Source: Perilla frutescens
Lineage: Eukaryota; Streptophyta; Magnoliopsida; Lamiales; Lamiaceae
Length of the DNA stretch: 64,000 bases
Assembly: GCA_026008535.1 (NCBI GenBank)
Contig: BRKX01000003.1
Coordinates: forward strand, 27,642,001 to 27,706,000
Reading direction: 5' to 3'
Shown here: piece after piece, positions 56,101 to 64,000 of the stretch
Layout of the letters: the number at the start of each line of letters is the position of its first letter
Numbering within the stretch: position 1 is the first letter of the stretch
The notes under the pieces: model-generated
What the model was told of the DNA's origin: nothing
The model's database searches: none
Seen by the model: only the letters and a program-made list of their open reading frames with translations
Program-made: the position numbers and the translations under genes

Positions 56101-57500
56101 AAGTGAAGCACAACACTGATGGGACTGTGGAGAGATTCAAAGCACGCTTGGTTGCAAAAGGCTATAAACATGAATATGGTTTGGATTATCATGAAGTCTT
56201 TTCACCAGTAGCCAAGCTTGTGACTGTGTGGTTATTGATTGCTCTAGCTACTGCTAACTCCTGGCCTTTGCATCAAATTGATGTGAACAATGCCTTTTTA
56301 CATGGTCATTTGAGTGATGAAATATATATGCTTCCTCCACAAGGATATCACAAGGTAGTTCCCAATCAAGTGTGCGAACTTATCAAGAGTCTCTATGGAC
56401 TCAAGCAGGCCTCTAGAGAGTGGAATATAGAATTCAGTAAGCTTTTACACTCTCTTGGTTTTACACAATCTCCTGATGACAATTGCTTGTTCTTCAAAGA
56501 GAATGGCGATCAGTTTCTTGCTTTATTAGTGTATGTAGATGATATTCTCATCACTGGTCCAACTCTTGATGCCATCACTGCTCTTAAATTAGCTCTACAT
56601 ACAGCTTTTACTATTAAAGATTTGGGTTCTGCAAGGTACTTTCTTGGGGTGGAGATTGCTCGAGGGACTGCTGGCACTTATCTTAGCCAACACAAGTATA
56701 TTTTGGATTTTTTTGACTCTGTTGGTTTAACAGGTTGCAAGCCTAACTCTACCTCATTTCCTCCTAGTTTACACCTTTCTTTCTCTACTCCTACTCTTCC
56801 AGATCCTGATAAATACCGCCATCTAGTTGGCAAGTTGTTATATTTAAATCTGACCCGTCCTGACATTTCGTATGTTGTTCAATAGCTAAGTCAATTCATG
56901 TCTTCTCCTTCTTTCTCACACTAGGATGCTGCCATCCATGTTTCCCGGTACCTCAAGGGTTGTCCTTCTCTTGGGCTCTTCTTTGTTGCCGATGATTCTT
57001 TTTCTTTAACAGCTTATTGCGATGCTGATTGGGGTTCTTGCCCAGATACCTGATGCTCGCTAACTGGATATTGTGTGTTTTTGGGCTCCTCTCTTATCTC
57101 TTGGCGCTGTAAGAAACAGAATACAGTGTCCATGTCCACTGCTGAGGCCGAATATAAAAGCATGAGTGATACTGTGCACGAGCTAGTGTGGATTCATTAT
57201 CTCTTGCAAGCTTTCTGTGTTCCTATTGCTTTGCCTATCTCCCTCTTCTGCGATAATCAAGCTGCTGTGCATATCACTAAAAACCCACTCTTCCATGAGC
57301 GGACCAAGCATTTAGACTTCGATTGTCATTTCTCCCGCAAACAATTCAAAAAAGGTTTCATTTCTCCCACTTTTGTTTCTTCTCAATCTCAATTGGCGGA
57401 TTTGTTAACTAAGTCTCTCCCCGACGCACACTTTCATTTTCTTCTATCCAAGATGAGTGTTGCCGATCTTCATTGGGCTCATCTTCAGGGGGAGTGTTGA
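53102..57500 (+). pseudogene. Copia 2 gag-pol polyprotein, broken
   Basis: gag begins at 53102 with an HPGMVLTTNLLTGKNFHSWSRA core and a TGA at 53528. It resumes through 53576-53899, then a zinc-knuckle remnant HCGGNGHEKSDC whose first Cys is Tyr. The protease motif WIVDSGASIHMC is near 54379. Integrase is at 54807-55310 with LIHGDLWGPY, LVEDHSRSTW, SDNGTEF and NGIVERKHKH, broken by TGA at 55203. A WISP-like stop lies near 55400. Reverse transcriptase is at about 55970-56885 with LYGLKQASREW and catalytic YVDDILIT. RNase H at 57075-57500 has STAEAEYKSM, CDNQAAVHI and HLDFDCHF. At least six stops or shifts make it inactive. Confidence 0.95.
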
Positions 57501-57892
57501 AGTTGGGTTTTATTCTTCTGCATGGCATTGCATGGGATTGAAGCTGTGTTTGCATGGATCCATACACATACAGATATTTTTCTCTCCACGTCAGCAACTC
57601 ATGGTTATATCTTTATAATGCAGGACCACATTGCATGAGCTGAGAGACAATCTTGATCGTCCAACCAAGTGTGCACGGATCACGTAGCATGGCCGTTGGA
57701 TTAATATAGATATTTTTCCTCTCTTGTTGCAGTTAGTATAAATAAAGAAAACACAATGATGTATTTGTAGTTTTCTAGTTAAGATCTGAACTGATTGTGC
57801 TAAGAACATTTTTGCTGTATTGTTTCCTTGAAAGCGAGTCAATAAAATTAGATCAAATATGAAGTTGTTTTCTTTGATTCTCGATTTCTACA
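57495..57892 (+). repeat. 3' LTR of Copia element 2
   Basis: 398 bp, the same length as the 5' LTR, directly after CAGGGGGAG and before AGGTC. Confidence 0.95.
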
Positions 57893-58689
57893 AGGTCCTT
57901 GTACTATTTTTTATTTTAATAAATCTCTATACTTCTATATTTGAACCCAATAGGTCATTTTTTAATAAATTTATCTAAACGGTGCATCACTATTATTATT
58001 AAAAGAAAACTTATTTAATTAAACATTTGTCCAAAAAAAAATCTTTTGAAGTAAAAAAGTTAAAGTAAATATTCACTATTTCAAATTCAAACTATGCGAA
58101 AAAAAAAATGGTACAATATAAAGAATTTGTGCCGTTAGAGAATAAATTATTTATTCCATTAACATTTTTCACGAATTAATATTAATATGTGAAAAATGCT
58201 ATCAATTTTAGCTAACTTTAATTTAATTTGAATTCTTTTTAATAGTATAATATTATAGCTCTAAATTTCTTTCGACACATTTTCTATTGCGGTTTTGTCA
58301 AGTTTTATATATCACTTTGTTATTACTATATGATATTTATATAAACTGAATTAACAATCTAAATTGGTAATTTATTTATTAATTATATTAAGTCCCTATA
58401 CTATTGATGGTTCTAGTTGTATACTTCCCTTGTTTAATCAAGTTCTCTTTTAATAATTAATAATGGTGTTTTGGATAAATCTTAAAAAAATGACCTTTTG
58501 AGATAAATATAGAAGTATAAGGACTTATTAAAATAAAAAATAATACAATGGCCTATTAAAACAAAATATAACAGTACAAGAACCTAATGATGCATTTTAT
58601 CAAAGCATAGAGACCTTGAAATGAAAAATATTGTGTAGGGACCTAGTGAAACAAAACGCAAAACTACATGGACCTAAAAATATGTTTTG

Positions 58690-59216
58690 CTTCTCTTTTT
58701 TTTTCTAAACAGTAGTATACCTAATTATTAAAATTTATATATTCTTTGATGTTAATTTTGCAAAACTAATAGTTAATTATATTGAGTATTTAAAAAATAC
58801 CTCAAATACAAATTAATGCAAGTATAAGTTATGACACAATTAAATAAGAGAAGGCCTCTTAATATACATCATCATATACATTGGGGCATGTGCACTACAT
58901 GGGTAGAGTGTACGCAAGCCACACATGATGCTTTTAAGTGTTAGTTAGAAGTGATAATTTTTCAATATTTTTGAAAGTGATAATTTTCAACATTATAAGT
59001 GATAATTTTTGTAATTACAAAAATGCCATTATCTTTTAATTTTTCTCTTTCTTTTTTAAATTTCTTTAGAAGCACTTTTTTATTTTAATAAAATAAATGT
59101 GATATTTTTCTTTGGATCGGATCAGATCTGAAGTGGTACCGACTCGTCTAATATAAGACACGTGTGCATCAGATAGAAAATTGCCATTAATCGTATGTGT
59201 TAATTAAATTTGAAAT
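58690..59216. other. AT-rich intergenic stretch
   Basis: It contains three AAGTGATAATTTTT-like words (58948-59010) akin to motifs in the neighbouring transposons. No gene. Confidence 0.45.
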
Positions 59217-59541
59217 GACAAAAACTTGTATGAGACCGTCTAATGGATCTCCTTACGTTAGACGGGTCAAAACCCGCCCCAAGCGCTGTGCAATTTCATC
59301 TTTTTTTTTTTTTGCTGCTTTTCATCTTTTGCGGCTGGCAGCTAAACATCTTTCTTCTTTCCTTTTTTTTTCTTCTTCTTTTGTTGGGCCTTTTTGCCCT
59401 TTTTTCATTTGTTTTTTCTTTTGGGCTTTCAAATTCGGGTTTTTTTTTTTTGCTTTCGTTTCTTTTTTTTTGCTTTCGTTTCTTTTTCCTTTTTTTCTTT
59501 TTTTTTTAAATAATTATAATATAGTCTTCTCAGGTATACAT

Positions 59542-59588
<47 letters not shown>

Positions 59589-60797
59589 CCTTGCGGTTCA
59601 CTAATTATTGAGCCAAAAAAAGAAGTATCATTAATTATAAGGTAAAGTATCATTAACTATGAGTGGAGTATATCATTAACCAAAGTATCATTACTTATGA
59701 GGTGAAGTATTATTAACTCACACATGAGTATCATTATTTATGGGGTGAAGTGGAGTCTCATTACTATGGAAAAAAGTATCACTAATTGCAGAAGAAAGTA
59801 TCACTAATTGAAGAAAAGTATCACTAATTGCAGAAGAAAGTATCACTAATTAGAAGAAAAGTATCACTAATCGCAAAGAAAGTATCACTAATTGAAGAAA
59901 AGTATCACTAATTACAGAAGAAAGTATCACTAATTAGAAGAAAGTATCACTAATTGCAGAAGAAAATATCACTAATTAGAAGAAAAGTATCACTAATGGC
60001 AGAAGAAAGTATCACTAATTAGAAAGAAAAGTATCGTTAATTGCAGAAGAAAGTATCACTAATTAGAAGAAAAGTATCACTAATAGCAGAAGAAAGTATC
60101 ACTAATTAGTAAGAAAAGTATCACTAATTGCAGAAGAAAGTATCATTAATTAGAAGAAAAGTATCACTAATTGCAGAAGAAAGTATCACTAATTAGAAAG
60201 AAAAGTATCAGTTCAAACATATTGCAATTCAAAAATTGAATCATTAGCTACATAAAAGAAAATGTTACAATTCAAAAATTGAACATGATAGTGAGTAGTA
60301 ACTACTCATTATATTAATGATGCTTCATTTTTTATTAATAGTGATACTTACTTCATAAATAATCATACTTCTCTATTGTTAATTCAATAATTAATGCTTA
60401 ATCATCGGTAATTTTCATTTTAATGAAAATATAATGTTTGTGCTAAAGAAAGAAAGGAAAAAAAAGGAAGAACAAAAACGTGCTAAAGAAGAAGAAGGAA
60501 AAAAAAAAGAAACAAAAAAGAAAAGGAAAAACACTTTGCTCTAAAGAAAAAAGAAAAAAATAAATCACCACATTAGTCCTATTCACACAAAAAAAAAAGA
60601 GGAAACAAATAGAGAGAGAGCTGCAAGTGGCAAAGAAAAAAGATAAAAAAAAATAGAAATTGAATATAAAAAAAAAAGGGAAGGGGGGCCATTAAAAAAA
60701 TCAAAAAGAAAAAAAAAAGGAAAACCACTTTATTGGGTCAAATAATATCCGTCTAACGTAAGGAAATCCGTTAGACGGTCTAACAGGAGTGTGCCCC
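59217..60797. mobile_element. Mutator-like non-autonomous element 2 (1.58 kb)
   Basis: The left end GACAAAAACTTGTATGAGAC is identical to that of Mutator-like element 1. The right end inverted shares TAGACCGTCTAACGGAT and CCTTACGTTAGACGG. It has a perfect 9-bp target duplication ATTTGAAAT (59208-59216 and 60798-60806). Inside are a pyrimidine tract, a TA microsatellite (59548-59584) and a tandem array of GTATCACTAATT units. No transposase. The frames at 59197-59604 are translated low-complexity T-runs. Confidence 0.95.
59620..60215. repeat. Array of about 20 AAGTATCACTAATT units
   Basis: Units of 19-22 bp alternate between two spacers (GCAGAAGA and AGAAGAA). The first units (59620-59750) are diverged (GTATCATTAAC). 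The alternation makes a higher-order period of about 40 bp. Confidence 0.9.
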
Positions 60798-60806
60798 ATT
60801 TGAAAT

Positions 60807-62241
60807 TAGGGGCGAAGTGAGCTTAAGTAAACCGCAACTCCTTTTCTCGTTACCATATCAAGGTGGGGTTGATTCCCTAGGTATGCACATATTTAATCGT
60901 CATCATTATGATTTGTTGTAGAAATCATAATATCTATAAGACACAATAGTCAATTTATCTAAGGCAAATTAGTCTCTTGTTAGATTAGTCGGGTCGCCCC
61001 GAAACTCGACCCAAAACTATGGGAAAAAAATTGTAGAAAATAGTCTCACTTCTCGTACTAAAAAATATTACTTGTAATAATAATAAAAAATCTCATATAC
61101 TTGACTTATATGAGTTTATTTTATTACAATTAGAGTTTTTACATCTCAATTAGGGTTAATAATTATTTTTATAGGATTTAATTTCATTTAAAGTTTGTAT
61201 ATGCATGAAAAATAAATATTTTGTATTTTTTGTCTATATTTATTCATCTAAACGTTCTCATGCGACATCTTTAAAGAAAGAGTATGAAAAGTCATTTAAT
61301 TTGATATACTTTTTGTACAAATTCAAATAAAACAAGAAGTTATGATCGTTTGAAGTTTAAGATAGATTTGATGACGTTAGTACTAACGTGATTTTTTTGG
61401 TTTGTGGGTATGGACTAAGTTGCTGGCCGCGTCATAGAAAGAAGTGGGATAAGAGACCATCATATCTCTATATATAATAATTGTATTAAGACCTAATTAA
61501 AAAAATAAGTATAAAAGATCGTATGATACAATGTGAAATATCTCTATATATAATAATTGTATTGAGAACTAATTAAAAAAATAAATATAAAAGATCATAT
61601 GATACAATGTGAATTGTTAATGAAGTACATCAATTTACTATATATCTTATCTCCGAAAGAAAATGAAAGAACTTAAACTCACTAGTCACTATATATCTAT
61701 ACATTGGGATGCACATATATTCACCACCCATATATAAATGTAGATATAATACAAAATATACATTTTACATATATATATCTTCTAAACTCTCGATCTACAC
61801 CTATAACAAAAAAAAATATTGCGACTTTCAATGGATATTAATTGCATCGGATGTTCCCCTTGTTATTATCCAGAACTGACTTATAAAATTATTCAATTTC
61901 ATTTAATTGGAAAAACTCCAAAGTATAAAATCATCCAGTATCTATTATTACATAGGCTTGTATATTTTGGTAGGAAATATAAATATCCATGCAAAAAAGG
62001 AAAAACTATAAATGGAAAGATAAGGTAAGTGGGCCCAAGGCCCATTCCGTCTGCAAGGAAAAGATGTATGAAAAGCCCACAAATATCTCGAAAGTCATAA
62101 TTCAGTTGACCCTTTGAATTTAGAAAAAAATCATTACTACCTGTTTAATTCTCTTTTTCCGCCTTTTTGTTTTGGTTTTTTTCCGCTTCATGTTCACACT
62201 CACCTTTCTTAATTTATACTGTTTCTGTTTCCTTCTCTCTC
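60807..62241. other. Upstream region of the lipase gene
   Basis: AT-rich. It holds a 76-bp tandem duplication (61462-61613). The 69-residue frame at 61819-62028 has no recognised features. Confidence 0.5.
61462..61613. repeat. 76-bp tandem duplication
   Basis: Two units start ATATCTCTATATATAATAAT at 61462 and 61538, with about six differences. It lies some 700 bp upstream of the lipase start. Confidence 0.85.
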
Positions 62242-62248
62242 TATAAAT
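62242..62248 (+). promoter_or_regulatory. TATA box of the lipase gene
   Basis: TATAAAT within a CT-rich stretch, 70 bp before the ATG. The spacing suits transcription starting near 62275. Confidence 0.65.
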
Positions 62249-62317
62249 TCCTCTCTCCCACTCCACAAATCGCACACTCTTCAGCTTAAATTTGAATAAT
62301 CATCAGATTCTAGAATT

Positions 62318-62718
62318 ATGGACTCTCGCATCTTCTTCAATTTAGCTTTTCTCGGCTTTCTCTCACTTCCCCTCCTTCTCTCTCATCAAGCATGGGGCTC
62401 TAGCCGCGACCTCTTTCTTCCACGCGAAGACGTTGCTTCGCCGGCGGCGGGAATGTGCTCCGCCATCACTATACACGCTTACAAGTGCCAAGAATTCCAA
62501 GTAATTAAGAAGTCTTTTATTTTTATCTTTTTTTGATCATATGATTCATATTATATATGGAAAATTAAGTGATACTGAAATTGGAAGGGGATTGTGTTTT
62601 TCAGGTGACAACCGACGACGGCTACATTTTAAGCGTGCAAAGAATCCCGGAGGGCCGCCGCAACGGCGGCGGCGGACAGAAACGGCCGCCGGTTTTACTG
62701 CAGCATGGTGTTCTTGTG
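62318..62718 (+). CDS. Secreted acid lipase / triacylglycerol lipase 2-like, 5' exons
   Basis: Exon 1 (62318-62500, 61 codons) and exon 2 (62605-62718, 38 codons) join in phase 0 with GTAATT...TTTCAG and a GTGAGT donor after exon 2. Residues 1-27 form a signal peptide (FFNLAFLGFLSLPLLLSHQAWG). The mature start leads to MCSAITIHAYKCQEFQ, then VTTDDGYILSVQRIPEGR and RPPVLLQHGVLV. This is the N-terminal module of the plant/animal acid-lipase alpha/beta-hydrolase family (AB-hydrolase lipase type, as Arabidopsis MPL1 and TAG lipase 2). Such enzymes hydrolyse acyl esters in the secretory pathway, vacuole or apoplast. The HG of LLQHG forms the usual oxyanion region. The catalytic Ser, Asp and His lie in later exons beyond the window. 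A GGGG insert after RRN is a small oddity. Confidence 0.9.
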
Positions 62719-64000
62719 GTGAGTATTTTCTTTCTATTTCTGTATTTATAAACACTATTCGTCGTCGCGTGGATCTGCCTAAGTAGAGTAGTACAATTTA
62801 GTGTAATTGAACGTAACTTAAAAAAAAAAAAAAGAAGGAAAAAAAAAGTAAAGCGAACGTGAATCCGACAACAAAAGTAATGTAGTACTATTTACAATAA
62901 TTTATGTTGGTAGAACAACAAATTAGTGATGCGTGGCCCATGATTTTCTCGTTAGTGAAAATTATTTAGTTATTAATCACTGTCTGATCAGATAGATAGA
63001 TGTCTTTAATTATAAGTTAATTTAAACTCGTATTCTCAGTGTCTCGGTTGGATGATCTAGTGGTAGAGTGAAATTGTTTGGAGATAAAAAAGGTCACAGA
63101 TTTAAATCTACTCAATATCACAGATCGGGTGTGCGAGTAAAAAAAAAAACTCATATTCTCTGTTGAACTCTACGGCTCTATTTTTTTAATTCGCATCAAC
63201 CATCGTAATAATATTAATATTTTACGTGTAATGAAGGTGTATCATACATCCAAAAAAGAGAAATGGGCATTATGTGGAGGATCCAAATAAGTGGTTTATA
63301 TACTTGCTTAAACAAATGTGATTTAATGCACATTGCACTTTCTTATAAAACGTTATACTTAAATTGATTGTCTATTGTGTTTTGTAGCTCAAGTATATTA
63401 GTGCATGCTATGCTATATATGTGCATTGATATCATTAATGACATGATATGAACAAGCACAAATTAATAGGTTAAGATAGTATTTAGTCTTATCTTGCGTA
63501 CATGCTCGTATCGTGTCAACACAATAAGGGCATGAAAAATTTATATTGGATTCGTGTTACATGATAATATTATAATATACACACACGCACGCATGTATAT
63601 TAATTATTATAATTATCATTAATTCTAATAGTTTAATAATTGAGCATTTTCATTTAACTTTTTTTGTCAAAATTGGGTTTTGTGTTCTTGCAAAATTGAG
63701 ATTTGTGTTGTGTCGGCATAATAAAAATCATATTCATGTTGAGTAAATTTTTAATGGATCATGTTCGTGTTTAGTTTGGTCCTATTATATATCTTGTTAT
63801 TATGTCGCTTCGACACGATAACGATATGATGGGCTTGAATTATCTGCCCTAGTTTTGTTTCTTAATTATATATATTAGCGCATATTAATGAAATTATTTG
63901 GGATATTCTCGATTTTATTTTATGCCTTACTGTATTATATTATTAGTGCATGTTAAATATATATGTAGTATGACATTTAGATATTTCAACTTGCACGAGT
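62719..64000 (+). other. Second intron of the lipase gene, partial
   Basis: No acceptor followed by the expected next lipase segment appears before the window end, so the intron is at least 1,282 bp. It is AT-rich and carries a SINE at about 63047. Confidence 0.6.
63047..63150 (+). mobile_element. SINE head fragment in the lipase intron
   Basis: The plus strand has TTGGATGATCTAGTGGTAGA (A box) and AGGTCACAGATTTAAATC (B-box-like), then a poly-A run near 63141. The head matches the SINEs at 11762-12231 in the CTAGTGGTAGAGTG core. Confidence 0.6.

Larger units (their letters stand above)
52512..57892 (+). mobile_element. Ty1/Copia retrotransposon 2 (degenerate)
   Basis: A 5,381-bp element with two 398-bp LTRs (52512-52909 and 57495-57892) and a perfect 5-bp duplication AGGTC on both sides. 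A primer site TGGTACTAGAGCC (52910-52922) and a purine tract CAGGGGGAG before the 3' LTR are present. The LTRs differ at about 19 of 398 positions by my count (about 95% identical). Coding is in Copia order with many stops. Confidence 0.95.
52372..58689. mobile_element. Foldback element with long inverted repeats, split by Copia 2
   Basis: 52372-52511 plus 57893-57970 is the inverse of about 58480-58689. Shared words include CAAAATGCATTCTTAGGTCC, TTTTGTTTCACT, TTATTTTAATA and ATACTTCTATATTT. Without the Copia it is about 930 bp, mostly inverted arms of 210 bp or more around an AT-rich centre. No coding capacity. The target duplication is unclear. Confidence 0.7.

Noticed and set aside
59197..59604. 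Hydrophobic 135-residue ORF resembling a membrane protein
   Set aside because: The Phe/Leu-rich translation is produced by T-rich and TA microsatellite sequence within a transposon.
59620..60215. CRISPR-like array
   Set aside because: Units are only 19-22 bp with near-identical spacers, in plant DNA, inside a Mutator-like element with a 9-bp target duplication. It is a tandem repeat.

Overview
This window is intergenic, retrotransposon-rich plant nuclear DNA with two recognisable host genes. The evidence for a eudicot is the AT-rich intergenic sequence, plant Ty3/Gypsy (Athila type, tRNA-Asp primer site) and Ty1/Copia elements, plant MITEs, spliced genes with short AT-rich introns, and two plant-specific gene products. 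Lamiales is only a guess.

Host genes. (1) 24679-27852 (+): three-exon gene for a small N-myristoylated-type protein of the Arabidopsis At3g27210 family (207 codons, complete). (2) 62318 to beyond the window end (+): first two exons of a secreted acid-lipase/triacylglycerol-lipase-2-like protein; the second intron runs off the window.

Layout. 1-4516: mosaic gag-only Gypsy derivative (-). 4829-12250: a tRNA-derived SINE split by a 6.9-kb Athila-type element A (-), followed by more SINE heads at reiterated target sequence. 12570-19900: a second gag-only element (+) lying between two Athila-type ends in permuted order, plus a degraded Athila-type 3' ORF that carries a 1.1-kb hAT-like element. 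21168-22956: Harbinger-type and other MITEs. 24378-28308: gene 1. 28309-about 45080: a deep nest in which an Athila-type LTR contains a MITE, which contains a hAT-like element, which contains Athila-type element B; the same LTR also contains a Copia element. 45510-49483 and 59217-60797: two Mutator-like elements with related terminal inverted repeats, one with degenerate spliced gene pieces and both with arrays of a GTATCAC motif. 52372-58689: a foldback element split by a second Copia element. 60807 to end: the promoter and start of the lipase gene, with a SINE in its second intron.

Main points of interest. Elements A and B are two copies of the same non-autonomous gag-protease Athila derivative without reverse transcriptase. 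They share a long non-coding 3' region with three hairpin-plus-AAGTTTGGGGG modules, the last of which is the polypurine tract. The two gag-only elements share an acidic C-terminal domain in place of a zinc knuckle. Insertion order can be read from exact target-site duplications at many levels. I see no operon, CRISPR array or microbial defence system; this is plant DNA.
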